From: Paracoccaceae bacterium
GTDB taxonomy: Bacteria > Pseudomonadota > Alphaproteobacteria > Rhodobacterales > Rhodobacteraceae
Length of the DNA stretch: 64,000 nucleotides
Direction: 5' to 3'
Assembly: GCA_947476475.1 (NCBI GenBank)
Contig: CANJQT010000005.1
Span: forward strand, 1 to 64,000
In this document: piece by piece, positions 9,400-20,091 of the stretch
How the letters are laid out: every line of letters begins with the position of its first letter
Position numbering within the stretch: the first letter of the stretch is position 1
Translations under genes and position numbers: made by a program
Notes under the pieces: model-generated
Seen by the model: the letters and a program-made list of their open reading frames with translations, nothing else
Databases searched by the model: none
Told to the model about the DNA's origin: nothing

Positions 9400-10182
9400 A
9401 TGTTTGAAACGATCAGGCTCGCCACGGATGCGCGCGGCATTGCGACACTCGGGCTGAACCGGCCCGAAAAGCATAACAGTCTGTCGGGCCTTATGATCGA
9501 AGAATTGACCCAGGCCGCTGGGCTGCTGGGGAACGATCCGCAGGTGCGTCTCGTCATCCTTGCAGCCGAGGGGGAGTCTTTCTGCGCGGGTGGGGATCTG
9601 GACTGGATGAAGGCGCAGATCGTTGGCGATGCGGCCACGCGGCGGGTCGGGGCCATGGCGCTGGCCGGGATGCTGCGCGCGCTTGACCTTATGCCCAAGC
9701 CGCTGATCGGCCGGGTGCAGGGTGCCGCTTATGGTGGGGGCGTGGGCATGATGTCGGTCTGCGATCTGGCGGTTGGCGTTTCAGGGGCGAAGTTCGGGCT
9801 GACCGAAACGAAACTGGGCCTGATCCCAGCGACCATCAGCCCCTATGTCATCGCCCGTATCGGGGTGGCGGCGGCGCGGCGTCATATGCTGGCCTCGCGC
9901 CTGTTCGGGGCCGAAGAGGCGCAGCGTATCGAACTTTTGTCCGCCATCGCCGAGCCAGAGGATCTGGATGACGCGATCATGGCAGAGGTCGAGCCATTCC
10001 TGCGCTGCGCGCCCGGTGCCGTGGCCGATGCCAAGGCGCTGATCCGTACTGTCGTGCCCCCGCCGGACGGCGTGCTGATCGATACGACGGTGGGTCTTTT
10101 GGTCAAACGCTGGGAAAGTGACGAGGCCGCCGAAGGAATCGCGGCTTTCGTTGAACGCCGCAAACCGCATTGGACGGTCTGA
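9400..10182 (+). CDS. liuC: methylglutaconyl-CoA hydratase (crotonase family)
   Basis: A 260-residue enoyl-CoA hydratase/isomerase-family protein. CAGGDLDWMK is the first oxyanion-hole region and AAYGGGVGMMSVCDLAV the second. In this operon the expected reaction is hydration of 3-methylglutaconyl-CoA to HMG-CoA, between the MccAB and MvaB steps. Sequence alone cannot separate this from other crotonases; the context makes it likely. A 65-base gap with a small hairpin separates it from mvaB. It is the last gene of the operon. Confidence 0.85.
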   Translation: MFETIRLATDARGIATLGLNRPEKHNSLSGLMIEELTQAAGLLGNDPQVRLVILAAEGESFCAGGDLDWMKAQIVGDAATRRVGAMALAGMLRALDLMPKPLIGRVQGAAYGGGVGMMSVCDLAVGVSGAKFGLTETKLGLIPATISPYVIARIGVAAARRHMLASRLFGAEEAQRIELLSAIAEPEDLDDAIMAEVEPFLRCAPGAVADAKALIRTVVPPPDGVLIDTTVGLLVKRWESDEAAEGIAAFVERRKPHWTV

Positions 10183-10215
10183 AAGACCCACGCCCGCGTC
10201 GGATTTGTACCGCAA

Positions 10216-10238
10216 GCCGCGAAAGCGGCGCGCTTTTT
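10216..10238 (+). terminator. putative terminator of the leucine operon
   Basis: GCCGC and GCGGC pair around a GAAA tetraloop (10216-10229), and a run of five T follows at 10234-10238 after GCGC. The stem is short, so termination may be partial. Confidence 0.4.
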
Positions 10239-10264
10239 CCGGCATCTTTGCCATCCGCCTTCGG

Positions 10265-10293
10265 TTGACCCCGCCATGGGCGCAGAGTAAACG
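10265..10293 (+). promoter_or_regulatory. putative nuo operon promoter
   Basis: TTGACC at 10265-10270 and TAAACG at 10288-10293 are separated by 17 bases, about 60 bases upstream of nuoA. The -10 match is weak; the location after a terminator and before a long operon is the main argument. Confidence 0.35.
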
Positions 10294-10351
10294 GGCCTAA
10301 GCCATGACACTGCGCGCGGGTGGCCCCTTGCGCGCTTGAGAGGAGCCAACA

Positions 10352-11241
<890 letters not shown>

Positions 11242-11251
11242 GGGGGAAGTG

Positions 11252-11851
11252 ATGTCTGTGCAAGAACTCTCGGACGCGATTGCCGCCGCCCGCCACGCCG
11301 ATGTGCTGGACAGCAGGATCGCCTTTGGCGAGCTGACCGTGACCGTCAAGCTGGCGTCGCTGGTTGACTTCATCGCCTGGCTGCGGGTTGACCCGGGCTG
11401 CAAATTCTCGACCCTTGTCGATATCACCGCCGTTGATCACCCCGAACGGGCAGATCGGTTCGACGTCGTCTATCACTTCCTGTCGATGTACAGGAACGCC
11501 CGCATCCGGGTCAAAGCCTCGGTGGCCGAAGATCAGATGGTGCCGACGCTGACCGACATCCATCCCACCGCCAACTGGTTTGAACGCGAAGTGTTCGACA
11601 TGTTCGGCATCATCTTCAACGGCCACCCCGATCTGCGCCGCATCCTGACGGACTACGGCTTCCGGGGATACCCTTTGCGCAAGGATTTTCCGACCACGGG
11701 TTACACCGAGGTCCGTTATGACGAGGCCGAAAAGCGCGTGGTCTATGAGCCGGTGAAGCTGGTGCAGGATTACCGGCAGTTCGACTTCATGAGCCCCTGG
11801 GAAGGTGCGCAATACATTCTTCCGGGCGACGAAAAGCAGGGGGCCAAGTGA
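11252..11851 (+). CDS. nuoC: NADH-quinone oxidoreductase subunit C
   Basis: A 199-residue 30-kDa subunit of the peripheral arm that docks against NuoD. The signature [20 protein letters not shown] and [19 protein letters not shown] is present at about residues 110-150. NuoC is separate from NuoD here, unlike the fused form of E. coli. The open frame extends a little upstream, but GAAG precedes the ATG at 252 of this kilobase. Its stop overlaps the nuoD start. Confidence 0.94.
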   Translation: MSVQELSDAIAAARHADVLDSRIAFGELTVTVKLASLVDFIAWLRVDPGCKFSTLVDITAVDHPERADRFDVVYHFLSMYRNARIRVKASVAEDQMVPTLTDIHPTANWFEREVFDMFGIIFNGHPDLRRILTDYGFRGYPLRKDFPTTGYTEVRYDEAEKRVVYEPVKLVQDYRQFDFMSPWEGAQYILPGDEKQGAK

Positions 11852-13086
11852 TGGACGGCGATATTCGCGTCAATACCTATGACGATGGTTCGACCGACGC
11901 CTTGCCGGGCGAACAGCGTATCCGTAACTTCAACCTGAATTTCGGCCCTCAGCATCCGGCCGCACACGGTGTGCTGCGTCTGGTTCTGGAACTGGACGGC
12001 GAGGTGGTGGAGCGCTGCGACCCGCACATCGGACTTTTGCATCGCGGCACCGAAAAGCTGATGGAAAGCCGCACCTACCTGCAGAACCTGCCCTATTTCG
12101 ACCGGCTGGATTATGTTGCGCCGATGAATCAGGAACATGCCTGGTGTCTAGCCATCGAACGGCTGACCGGGGTTCAGGTGCCGCGCCGTGCCAGCCTGAT
12201 CCGGGTGCTCTATTCTGAAATCGGCCGCATTCTGAACCACCTGCTGAACGTCACCACACAGGCCATGGACGTAGGCGCCCTGACACCGCCGCTGTGGGGC
12301 TTCGAGGAACGCGAAAAGCTGATGGTGTTCTACGAACGCGCTTCGGGCGCGCGTCTGCACGCGGCCTATTTCCGGCCCGGCGGCGTTCATCAGGACCTGC
12401 CCGACGATCTGCTGAACGATATCGAAGCCTGGACGGGGACTTTCCCCAAGGTGCTGGATGACCTAGACGGACTTTTGACCGAAAACCGCATCTTCAAGCA
12501 GCGCAACGCCGATATCGGCATCGTCACCGAGGAAGACGCGCTGGCCTGGGGCTATTCGGGCGTGATGGTGCGCGGATCGGGCATGGCCTGGGACCTGCGC
12601 CGCGCCCAGCCCTATGAATGCTACGACGAATTCGACTTCAAGATTCCGGTCGGCAAGAACGGCGACTGCTATGACCGTTACCTTTGCCGGATGGCGGAAA
12701 TGCGGGAATCGATCTCGATCATCCGTCAGGCGATTGGAAAGCTGCGCGTAGAAAAGGGCGACGTGCTGGCGCGCGGCAAGATCACGCCCCCCTCGCGGCG
12801 CGACATGAAAACCTCGATGGAAGCCCTGATCCACCATTTCAAGCTTTACACCGAAGGGTTCCACGTTCCGGCGGGTGAGGTTTATGCGGCGGTCGAGGCG
12901 CCCAAGGGCGAATTCGGCGTCTATCTGGTGGCGGACGGGACCAACAAACCCTACCGTGCCAAGATCCGCGCACCGGGCTTTCCGCACCTGCAGTCCATCG
13001 ACTGGATGGCCAAGGGTCACATGCTGGCCGACGTCGCCGCGATCATCGGCACCATGGATATCGTTTTCGGAGAGGTGGATCGGTGA
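11851..13086 (+). CDS. nuoD: NADH-quinone oxidoreductase subunit D
   Basis: A 411-residue 49-kDa subunit forming the quinone-binding pocket together with Nuo[15 protein letters not shown] and the [14 protein letters not shown] stretch near the N-terminus include the His and neighbouring residues at the quinone site. The ATG overlaps the nuoC stop, and its own stop overlaps the start of the next small gene, so all are translationally coupled. Length and motifs are typical of alphaproteobacteria. Confidence 0.95.
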   Translation: MDGDIRVNTYDDGSTDALPGEQRIRNFNLNFGPQHPAAHGVLRLVLELDGEVVERCDPHIGLLHRGTEKLMESRTYLQNLPYFDRLDYVAPMNQEHAWCLAIERLTGVQVPRRASLIRVLYSEIGRILNHLLNVTTQAMDVGALTPPLWGFEEREKLMVFYERASGARLHAAYFRPGGVHQDLPDDLLNDIEAWTGTFPKVLDDLDGLLTENRIFKQRNADIGIVTEEDALAWGYSGVMVRGSGMAWDLRRAQPYECYDEFDFKIPVGKNGDCYDRYLCRMAEMRESISIIRQAIGKLRVEKGDVLARGKITPPSRRDMKTSMEALIHHFKLYTEGFHVPAGEVYAAVEAPKGEFGVYLVADGTNKPYRAKIRAPGFPHLQSIDWMAKGHMLADVAAIIGTMDIVFGEVDR

Positions 13087-13457
13087 TGTCTTTGACCACT
13101 TTTGCAATCCTGCTTTCGGCCATCGGCATTCCGATGTCATGGCAAATTGCGATTGCCTACTTCAAGGACCCCGTTGAGGGGATGAAGAAAAACCACCACC
13201 GGCTGGAATGTCTGCCATATGTGATGACAGACCGTTACGTCAGTTTCGCCTTTTTGGCGACTGCTGCGACGCTCTATCGGGATCGGGCTGTCATTGCCTT
13301 TCTGGCCGCCTGCTTTGCTTTCATGGCGCTTTCGGACACCCTTATTTACGCCCGGCGTGGCTATCCCTATCGGTCACACCTTGTTTTCGGGGTCTTGGCG
13401 GTCATTGTCGCTGCTGTTGCTACCTTCGCCAAACTGATGAACGGAGTGGCCGCCTGA
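13086..13457 (+). CDS. small membrane protein of unknown function in the nuo operon
   Basis: A 123-residue hydrophobic protein, not assigned to a known family. Hydrophobic segments lie at about residues 3-25, 52-62, 66-86 and 97-117, with a charged loop ([18 protein letters not shown]) between the first two. Both ends overlap neighbours by four bases (TGATG at the nuoD stop and at the nuoE start), so it is an integral operon member. Rhodobacter and Paracoccus nuo operons are known to carry unidentified reading frames among the core genes; this is one such gene. Confidence 0.75.
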   Translation: MSLTTFAILLSAIGIPMSWQIAIAYFKDPVEGMKKNHHRLECLPYVMTDRYVSFAFLATAATLYRDRAVIAFLAACFAFMALSDTLIYARRGYPYRSHLVFGVLAVIVAAVATFAKLMNGVAA

Positions 13458-14326
13458 TGCTTCGCCGCCTACACCACGAACAGCCGTCGGCTTTCGCCTT
13501 TACCGCTGCCAACCTCGCCTGGGCGAAGGGGCAGATCTCGAAATATCCCGAGGGCCGTCAGGCTTCGGCGATCATCCCGCTTCTGTGGCGTGCGCAGGAA
13601 CAGGAAGGCTGGCTGACCCGCCCGGCCATCGAACATATCGCCGATATGCTAGGCATGGCCTATATACGCGCGCTGGAAGTGGCGACGTTCTACTTCATGT
13701 TCCAGCTTCAGCCGGTGGGGTCGGTTGCCCATATCCAGATCTGCGGCACGACCAGTTGCCTGATCTGCGGGGCGGAGGACCTGATCAAGGTCTGCCGCGA
13801 AAAGATTTCGCCCAAAGCCCATCAATTGTCGGCCGATGGCAAATTTAGCTGGGAAGAGGTGGAATGCCTTGGCGCCTGCACCAACGCGCCCATGGCCCAG
13901 ATCGGCAAGGATTATTACGAGGATCTGACGGGTGAAAGCCTGTCTCGTCTACTGGACGAGATGGCTGCGGGCAATGTTCCGGTGCCCGGCCCGCAGAATG
14001 GGCGCTATGCGGCTGAACCGCTTTCGGGCCTGACCACGCTGACCGAGTTTGAATCGGGCCGCACCCAATATAACGGATCGGTTCAACGCGCGGTTGATAT
14101 CGGAGACAGCATCAAGCGGATCGACGGGACCGAAGTGCCGCTGCTGACTCCATGGCTTGGCAAACCTGCGGCGGCCGAGGTTGCCGCCCCCAAGGTCAAA
14201 GCAGAAGCTGCGGTGAAGGTGGCCAAGCCAAAGGCCGCTGCCAAGCCGCCCGCCTTGACCCCTGCCGCGACAGACGAAAAGCCCAAGAAGCCGCGCGCCC
14301 GCAAGGCCGCTGACAAGACCGAGTAA
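13457..14326 (+). CDS. nuoE: NADH-quinone oxidoreductase subunit E with a long C-terminal tail
   Basis: The 24-kDa subunit carrying 2Fe-2S cluster N1a. Ligands are the cysteines in [11 protein letters not shown] and [11 protein letters not shown]. The thioredoxin-like core covers about residues 15-190. The protein is long (289 residues against about 160-240 in many bacteria) because of an Ala/Lys/Pro-rich, probably disordered tail from about residue 235. The open frame reaches back to 13208, but the ATG at 13457 overlaps the previous stop and gives the family N-terminus. The next gene carries similar Ala-Lys-rich sequence and a helix-hairpin-helix end, which some relatives, as I recall, have fused to NuoE. 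Confidence 0.93.
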   Translation: MLRRLHHEQPSAFAFTAANLAWAKGQISKYPEGRQASAIIPLLWRAQEQEGWLTRPAIEHIADMLGMAYIRALEVATFYFMFQLQPVGSVAHIQICGTTSCLICGAEDLIKVCREKISPKAHQLSADGKFSWEEVECLGACTNAPMAQIGKDYYEDLTGESLSRLLDEMAAGNVPVPGPQNGRYAAEPLSGLTTLTEFESGRTQYNGSVQRAVDIGDSIKRIDGTEVPLLTPWLGKPAAAEVAAPKVKAEAAVKVAKPKAAAKPPALTPAATDEKPKKPRARKAADKTE

Positions 14327-14362
14327 CGACTGAAAAGGACTGTCTGGCTTGCCAGATGATGG

Positions 14363-15190
14363 ATGACCAACCGAATGGATGACACCACGATCAGATCTTG
14401 CCAGCGCACCTGCTGGATGATCGCCGCCCTCGGCGGCGTAGGTCTGGCTTTGCTGTTGTCACTGGTCTGGTCGCTGCCCTTCGGCGGCGCGATGCTGGCC
14501 GGGCTGATCTTTTTCGCTGTGCTTGACCAGATTTTGCGCCGGGTTTCGTGCAAGACGAACATGCCAACGGGCGGTGCGGCCGTCCCGCAAGCGGATGCGG
14601 CACCTGCGCCACCACCGCGTCCTGTGGACCCTGTCCGGCCGGAGGCGGCTGATCCGGTCCCTGCACGCGTTACGCCGCACCCGCCGGTTGTTGCCTTGGC
14701 CCCGTCGTCGGGCGAAGTTGTTGAAGCCCCGCCGCCCGCCATGAAGCCCGCTCGGGTGAAAGCTGCCGCGAAGCCTGTGGCGAAGAAGGCCGATGCTGCG
14801 AAAAAGCCTGTCGCCAAGGCGAAGGCCGTCAAACCGACCGATGCGGATGCGGCAGGCGCCGATCACCCAGGTGCGCCACGGGCCTCTGGCCTTGCCGCTG
14901 CGATGGGGCGCACCAAGGAAGCGGCGGCCGATGCGCCCTCTGAGCCACTGCTGTTGCTTGCCCCCCGTGAAGGGGGTGCCGACGATCTGAAGCTGATCAG
15001 GGGCATTGGTCCGGCGTTGGAGAGGCTTTTGAACGATGTGGGCGTCTGGCATTTCGATCAGATTGCCAGCTGGAAGGCCCGGGACATTGCGTTTGTCGAT
15101 GACAAGATGCCAACCTTCAAGGGTCGCATCACCCGCGACGAGTGGGTCAAGCAGGCCCGGGCGCTGGCGCGTAGCGGGGGGGCGGTATGA
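14363..15190 (+). CDS. membrane-anchored helix-hairpin-helix protein in the nuo operon
   Basis: A 275-residue protein of unknown function. Two hydrophobic segments lie at about residues 14-55, then a long Ala/Pro/Lys-rich linker (about 65-200), then a conserved C-terminal module: DDLKLIRGIGPALERLLNDV is a helix-hairpin-helix, followed by GVWHFDQIASWKARDIAFVD. Similar modules are often labelled as predicted flap-endonuclease-like, but no nuclease residues are visible, and its place in a complex I operon points to assembly or a structural role. The 36-base gap before it holds a small inverted repeat, TCTGGCTTGCCAGA (14343-14356). Confidence 0.75.
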   Translation: MTNRMDDTTIRSCQRTCWMIAALGGVGLALLLSLVWSLPFGGAMLAGLIFFAVLDQILRRVSCKTNMPTGGAAVPQADAAPAPPPRPVDPVRPEAADPVPARVTPHPPVVALAPSSGEVVEAPPPAMKPARVKAAAKPVAKKADAAKKPVAKAKAVKPTDADAAGADHPGAPRASGLAAAMGRTKEAAADAPSEPLLLLAPREGGADDLKLIRGIGPALERLLNDVGVWHFDQIASWKARDIAFVDDKMPTFKGRITRDEWVKQARALARSGGAV

Positions 15191-15420
15191 CCATGGCGCG
15201 AAACACCCCTCAGGAAGACTTGGCGCGGACCGGACGGATGGTCGCCGTCATCATCGCTGTGACGATGCTTCTTTGGCTGGGTGCGCAATGGTTGGGTGGC
15301 AGGCTGGGGCTTGACCCGTCTTATGCCTTTCTTTTCGATCTTGCGGCCATGGCCGCGTTTTTCTGGTCGCTGGTTGTGCTGGCACAGCTTTGGCAGCGGC
15401 AAAAACGGGGCGGAAAATGA
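15187..15420 (+). CDS. DUF5337-type small membrane protein
   Basis: A 77-residue protein with two hydrophobic segments (about residues 18-38 and 46-67). WLGAQWLGGRLGL between the helices resembles the DUF5337 family that occurs in Rhodobacteraceae nuo operons. It overlaps the preceding stop by four bases. A role as complex I accessory or assembly factor is inferred from location only. A second ATG at 15193 is an alternative start. Confidence 0.75.
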   Translation: MTMARNTPQEDLARTGRMVAVIIAVTMLLWLGAQWLGGRLGLDPSYAFLFDLAAMAAFFWSLVVLAQLWQRQKRGGK

Positions 15421-15445
15421 CCCCGCCTGACATGAGGACAATGGA

Positions 15446-16741
15446 ATGCTGAGCGATCAGGACCGGATCTTTACCAACCTCTACGGGATGCATGACCGTT
15501 CCCTGAGGGGTGCGATGAAGCGCGGCCATTGGGATGGGACCGGCAAGATTCTGGCGCAGGGGCGGGACTGGATCGTCGAGCAGGTGAAGTCGTCGGGTCT
15601 GCGCGGGCGCGGTGGTGCGGGTTTCCCGACCGGGCTGAAGTGGAGCTTCATGCCCAAGCAGTCGGATGGCCGTCCCTCTTATCTGGTGGTCAACGCCGAC
15701 GAATCCGAACCCGGCACCTGCAAGGACCGGGAAATCATGCGCCATGATCCCCACACGCTGATCGAGGGTTGCCTGATCGCGTCTTTCGCGATGGGTGCGA
15801 ACGCCTGCTACATCTACATTCGCGGCGAATATATCCGCGAGCGCGAGGCGCTTCAGGCCGCCATTGACGAGGCTTATGACGCGGGGCTGATCGGCAAGAA
15901 TGCCTGCAAGTCGGGCTACGATTGCGACATCTATCTGCACCACGGGGCCGGGGCCTATATCTGCGGCGAGGAAACCGCGCTGCTGGAAAGCCTTGAGGGC
16001 AAGAAGGGCATGCCGCGCATGAAGCCGCCGTTCCCGGCCGGATCGGGGCTTTATGGCTGCCCGACCACGGTGAACAACGTGGAATCGATTGCGGTGGTAC
16101 CGACAATCCTGCGGCGCGGGGCTTCGTGGTTTGCGTCCTTCGGGCGGCCCAACAATACCGGGACCAAGCTGTTCGGGATTTCGGGGCACGTCAACAACCC
16201 CTGCGTGGTCGAAGAAAGCATGTCGATCACCCTGAAGGAACTGCTGGACCGGCACTGTGGCGGCGTGCGCGGCGGCTGGGGCAATATCAAGGCGGTGATC
16301 CCCGGCGGGTCATCGGTGCCGATGCTGAATGCGGCCCAGTGCGACGAGGCGATCATGGATTTCGACTGGCTGCGCGAGCAGCGGTCGGGTCTGGGCACGG
16401 CAGCGGTGATCGTGATGGATCAGTCAACCGATGTGATCAAGGCGATCTGGCGGCTGTCGAAGTTCTACAAGCATGAAAGCTGCGGCCAGTGCACGCCCTG
16501 CCGCGAAGGCACCGGCTGGATGATGCGGGTGATGGAACGGCTGGTAAAGGGCGAGGCGGAGATCGAGGAGATCGACCTTTTGCTTAGTGTGACGAAGCAG
16601 GTTGAAGGCCACACTATCTGCGCGCTGGGAGATGCCGCAGCCTGGCCGATTCAGGGGCTGATCCGTCAGTTCCGCGGCGAAATCGAGGACCGTATCAAGG
16701 CCAAGAAGACCGGTCGGATGGGGGCGATGGCGGCGGAATAG
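15446..16741 (+). CDS. nuoF: NADH-quinone oxidoreductase subunit F
   Basis: The 51-kDa subunit (431 residues) that binds NADH, FMN and 4Fe-4S cluster N3. [18 protein letters not shown] is the FMN/NADH glycine-rich region, [19 protein letters not shown] the second nucleotide motif, and the cluster ligands are the three cysteines of [12 protein letters not shown] plus the one in [13 protein letters not shown]. Length is typical. It starts 25 bases after the DUF5337 gene. Confidence 0.96.
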   Translation: MLSDQDRIFTNLYGMHDRSLRGAMKRGHWDGTGKILAQGRDWIVEQVKSSGLRGRGGAGFPTGLKWSFMPKQSDGRPSYLVVNADESEPGTCKDREIMRHDPHTLIEGCLIASFAMGANACYIYIRGEYIREREALQAAIDEAYDAGLIGKNACKSGYDCDIYLHHGAGAYICGEETALLESLEGKKGMPRMKPPFPAGSGLYGCPTTVNNVESIAVVPTILRRGASWFASFGRPNNTGTKLFGISGHVNNPCVVEESMSITLKELLDRHCGGVRGGWGNIKAVIPGGSSVPMLNAAQCDEAIMDFDWLREQRSGLGTAAVIVMDQSTDVIKAIWRLSKFYKHESCGQCTPCREGTGWMMRVMERLVKGEAEIEEIDLLLSVTKQVEGHTICALGDAAAWPIQGLIRQFRGEIEDRIKAKKTGRMGAMAAE

Positions 16742-16746
16742 GGAAG

Positions 16747-16762
16747 TGTCCGAACTCGGACA
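16747..16762. promoter_or_regulatory. perfect inverted repeat after nuoF
   Basis: TGTCCGAACTCGGACA has seven-base arms around AC, six bases after the nuoF stop, followed by an AT-rich stretch up to the DUF3291 gene. It could be a protein-binding palindrome for an internal promoter or a short RNA hairpin. There is no T-run long enough to call it a terminator. Confidence 0.4.
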
Positions 16763-16832
16763 AATTGCCAAGCCTTTGAAATAAAACAAGAACGCGAAAA
16801 ATCTTAACCGGATTTTAGGGATTTCAGACCGA

Positions 16833-17309
16833 ATGCAGGCGCCGAGCCATCAGATTGCCCACTTCAATATCGCGCGGCTGCGCGCGATGCCGGGTGATCC
16901 ATTGGTGGCCGAGTTCATCGACAACGTTCCGAAGGTCAACAGCATTGCCGAGCGCAGTCCCGGTTTTGTCTGGCGATTGAATGACCAGTCGGCACAGGTT
17001 TCGCGGGACGTGCGCTTTCAGGCGGTGATGGATGATCCGCTGCTTGCCATTTCACTGTCGGTCTGGGAGACGGTCGAGGCGCTGGAATTCTTCGTGAAGA
17101 AGACCGTCCACGGGGCCTTCTTGCGGCGACGCGAAAGCTGGTTCGAGCCGTGGACAGGGCCTAACTACGTGATCTGGCCGGTTGCCTGCGGGCATGTGCC
17201 GACTTTGCAGGAGGGCAAGGAACGCCTTGCCGCCCTTGCGCGCCACGGTGCCAGCGAGCAGGCATTCGACTTTGCTTATACGGCAGGCAAGCAGGAGGGG
17301 GCGGCATGA
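16833..17309 (+). CDS. DUF3291 family protein
   Basis: A 158-residue soluble protein matching the DUF3291 pattern: IAHFNIARLRAMPGDP at the start, PGFVWRL near residue 45, SLSVWETVEALEFFV near residue 80 and RRESWFEP near 105. The fold is probably a dimeric alpha-beta barrel like antibiotic-biosynthesis monooxygenases, but the function is unknown. It follows a 91-base AT-rich gap containing a palindrome and may have its own promoter. It overlaps the next small gene by four bases. Confidence 0.8.
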   Translation: MQAPSHQIAHFNIARLRAMPGDPLVAEFIDNVPKVNSIAERSPGFVWRLNDQSAQVSRDVRFQAVMDDPLLAISLSVWETVEALEFFVKKTVHGAFLRRRESWFEPWTGPNYVIWPVACGHVPTLQEGKERLAALARHGASEQAFDFAYTAGKQEGAA

Positions 17310-17593
17310 TGGCCTTGCAGTTCCTGACGCCGATCATAGCCTCGGTCCTTTACGTGATCGTCTTTCAGAAGGCGGGCTTCAAGGGGGCGATGCTGGTCAT
17401 CTGCGCTGGGCCGGTCGTTGGCGCGATGCTGACGCAGCTGATGATCCGCATGATTATGGCGGGCGGCGGCGGGCCGGGCATGATGATCCTGCCGCTAATC
17501 GCAATCCCATTCGCGCTGGCGCCGCTTCTGGTGCTGGCTTTCAAATCCTGGCCGCCTGTCAGTGCGGCCCCCACTATTCGTTCGGAGAAATAA
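17306..17593 (+). CDS. small membrane protein of unknown function before nuoG
   Basis: A 95-residue hydrophobic protein with about three transmembrane segments (about residues 4-21, 27-50 and 58-80) and a glycine-rich bend (MAGGGGPGMM). Not assigned to a family. It begins inside the DUF3291 stop (ATGA) and ends three bases before nuoG, so it is co-translated with the operon. A second ATG follows directly and may be the true start. Confidence 0.65.
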   Translation: MMALQFLTPIIASVLYVIVFQKAGFKGAMLVICAGPVVGAMLTQLMIRMIMAGGGGPGMMILPLIAIPFALAPLLVLAFKSWPPVSAAPTIRSEK

Positions 17594-17596
17594 AGA

Positions 17597-19618
17597 ATGT
17601 CGAACCTCCGCAAGATCATCATCGATGATATCGAAGTCGAAGTTGATCCGAACCTGACGCTGATCCAGGCCTGCGAACAGGCGGGGGTCGAGGTGCCGCG
17701 CTTTTGCTATCACGAGCGGCTGAGCATCGCCGGGAACTGCCGGATGTGTCTGGTCGAAGTGGTGGGCGGCCCGCCGAAGCCCGCGGCATCGTGCGCGATG
17801 CAGGTCAAGGATCTGCGGCCCGGCCCGAATGGCGAGCCGTCGGTGGTGAAGACCAACTCGCCGATGGTCCGGCGCGCCCGTGAAGGGGTGATGGAGTTCC
17901 TGCTGATCAACCATCCGCTGGATTGCCCGATCTGCGATCAGGGTGGCGAATGCGATCTTCAGGATCAGGCGATGGCTTTCGGCGTTGATTTCAGCCGCTA
18001 CCGCGAGCCGAAGCGCTCAAGCGAGGATCTGAACCTTGGGCCGCTGGTTTCGACCGCGATGACGCGCTGCATTTCCTGCACGCGCTGTGTGCGTTTTACA
18101 TCGGAAGTGGCCGGGATCACCCAGATGGGCCAGACCGGGCGCGGCGAGGATGCCGAGATCACCAGCTATCTGAACATGACTTTGGACAGCAACCTGCAGG
18201 GCAATATCATTGATCTTTGCCCGGTTGGGGCGCTGACCTCGAAACCCTATGCGTTCACCGCGCGGCCGTGGGAGCTGACCAAGACCGAAAGTATCGACGT
18301 TATGGATGCCTTGGGGTCGAACATCCGTGTCGATACCAAGGGGCGCGAAGTGATGCGGATCTTGCCGCGCAACCATGATGGCGTGAACGAGGAATGGATT
18401 TCCGACAAGACCCGCTTTGTGTGGGACGGGTTGCGCCGCCAGCGGCTGGACGTGCCCTACATCCGTGAGGGCGGCAAGCTGCGCAAGGCCAGCTGGGCCG
18501 AGGCGCTGGCCGCAGCGGCGGCGGCTATTAAGGGCAGGAAGGTCGCGGGTCTGGTGGGCGATCTGGCCCCGGTCGAAGCCGCTTACAGTTTGAAGTTGTT
18601 GGTCGAAGGCCTGGGCGGTTCGGTCGAATGCCGCACGGACGGGGCGCGGCTGCCGATCGGCAACCGCTATGGCTATGCCGGTAATGCGACGATCGAGGAT
18701 ATTGACAGTGCGCAGATGATCCAGCTGATCGGCACCAACCCGCGGGTTGAAGCGCCGGTGCTGAATGCGCGGATCCGCAAGGCCTGGACCAAGGGGGCCG
18801 AGATCGGTCTGGTGGGCGAGGCGGTGGATCTGACCTATCGCTATGCCCATTTCGGGACCGACCGGGCGGCGCTGGAAAGCCTGTCGTCGCGCAAGATTTC
18901 CGAGGAAACCAAGGCCAAGCGCAGTCTGGTCATCGTGGGGCAGGGCGCCATACGCGAGGCGGACGGGGCGGCGGTTCTGGCCCATGCGATGAAGCTGGCC
19001 GAAAACAGCAATTCGAAGCTTTTGATCCTGCATACGTCGGCAAGCCGCGTGGGCGCGATGGATGTGGGTGCCGTGACCGAGGGTGGCCTTCTGGCCGCGA
19101 CTGAAGGGGCCGAGGTCATCTTCAATCTGGGGGCCGACGAGGTTGAAATCGCTGCGGGGCCGTTCGTGATCTATCAGGGCAGCCACGGCGACCGTGGGGC
19201 GATGCGGGCCGACGTGATCCTGCCGGGTGCGGCCTGGACGGAAGAAAACGGCCTTTTCGTGAACACCGAGGGTCGTCCGCAACTGGCGATGCGCGCCGGT
19301 TTCGCGCCGGGCGAGGGCAAGGAAAACTGGGCGATCCTGCGGGCCTTGTCGGCGGAACTGGGGGCGGCGTTGCCATGGGATTCGCTGGCCAGTTTGCGGC
19401 AGGCGCTGATTGCGGCACATCCGCATCTGGGGGGCATTGATCAGGTCAGCGCGAACGCGGTCCAGACCCTGCCGGTCGAGGCGATGGGCAAGGCCACATT
19501 CCGAAATGCGATCAAGGACTTCTACCTGACGAACCCGATTGCGCGGGCCAGTCAGGTGATGGCGGACCTGTCGGCGATGGCCAAGGCGCGGGCCGAAAGC
19601 CCGATGGCGGCGGAGTGA
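17597..19618 (+). CDS. nuoG: NADH-quinone oxidoreductase subunit G
   Basis: The 75-kDa iron-sulfur subunit (673 residues). The N-terminal ferredoxin-like domain has 2Fe-2S N1b ligands in [15 protein letters not shown] and [20 protein letters not shown], with an upstream His in NHPLDC, binds N5; [10 protein letters not shown] and the later DLCPVGAL cysteine bind N4. The rest is a degenerate molybdopterin oxidoreductase domain. The length matches alphaproteobacterial and mitochondrial forms rather than the longer E. coli NuoG. Confidence 0.95.
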   Translation: MSNLRKIIIDDIEVEVDPNLTLIQACEQAGVEVPRFCYHERLSIAGNCRMCLVEVVGGPPKPAASCAMQVKDLRPGPNGEPSVVKTNSPMVRRAREGVMEFLLINHPLDCPICDQGGECDLQDQAMAFGVDFSRYREPKRSSEDLNLGPLVSTAMTRCISCTRCVRFTSEVAGITQMGQTGRGEDAEITSYLNMTLDSNLQGNIIDLCPVGALTSKPYAFTARPWELTKTESIDVMDALGSNIRVDTKGREVMRILPRNHDGVNEEWISDKTRFVWDGLRRQRLDVPYIREGGKLRKASWAEALAAAAAAIKGRKVAGLVGDLAPVEAAYSLKLLVEGLGGSVECRTDGARLPIGNRYGYAGNATIEDIDSAQMIQLIGTNPRVEAPVLNARIRKAWTKGAEIGLVGEAVDLTYRYAHFGTDRAALESLSSRKISEETKAKRSLVIVGQGAIREADGAAVLAHAMKLAENSNSKLLILHTSASRVGAMDVGAVTEGGLLAATEGAEVIFNLGADEVEIAAGPFVIYQGSHGDRGAMRADVILPGAAWTEENGLFVNTEGRPQLAMRAGFAPGEGKENWAILRALSAELGAALPWDSLASLRQALIAAHPHLGGIDQVSANAVQTLPVEAMGKATFRNAIKDFYLTNPIARASQVMADLSAMAKARAESPMAAE

Positions 19619-19620
19619 CC

Positions 19621-20064
19621 ATGCAGATGGCGCGGATCACGGCGGGGATGGTTCTGACCGGCACGATGGCCGGTCTGGCCGCCTGTGCCGCTGCGCCGGA
19701 TGCAGAGGCCGGGGAAGCGGTGAAGGCCCAATACCTGTCGTCCGAAGTGATGCTGATGGGCGGTGATCTGGTACAGGCCAAGGTTGCCGCAAAGGGCAGG
19801 GACGCAGGGGCGGTGCTGGACGATTACGCGCGCTGCGTGGTGGCGGGCTTTGCCTTGAAAAACAACGCAGGTTTCGTGCGCAATGTGCGCACGCTGACCG
19901 GAAAAGAGGGTGGCATTTGGCGCGCGGATGCTGTTTACAGCGTCACGTCGGCGCTGCCCGAAGGGGTGCAGACCATCGACGCGGAAGTGACGGTGGCAGA
20001 TTGTGCTGAACGTGGCATTCCGACGGGCGAAACGCCCGCCGCCGAGATCAAGACGGGGGCCTGA
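19621..20064 (+). CDS. putative lipoprotein between nuoG and nuoH
   Basis: A 147-residue protein with a lipoprotein signal: a hydrophobic segment ending in LAAC, with Cys22 the likely lipidated residue. The mature part has two cysteines (YARC and ADC) that could form a disulfide. No family recognised. Starts at the ATG three bases after the nuoG stop; a GTG at 19615 overlapping that stop is less likely. It would act in the periplasm, an unusual place for the product of a complex I operon gene. Confidence 0.65.
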   Translation: MQMARITAGMVLTGTMAGLAACAAAPDAEAGEAVKAQYLSSEVMLMGGDLVQAKVAAKGRDAGAVLDDYARCVVAGFALKNNAGFVRNVRTLTGKEGGIWRADAVYSVTSALPEGVQTIDAEVTVADCAERGIPTGETPAAEIKTGA

Positions 20065-20091
20065 AAGGGCCGGACTGGGGACAGAGGACAA

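Noticed and set aside
18017-19426. Long minus-strand open frame opposite nuoG
   Set aside because: It lacks any recognisable domain, has odd composition and is opposite a certain gene; a high-GC shadow frame.
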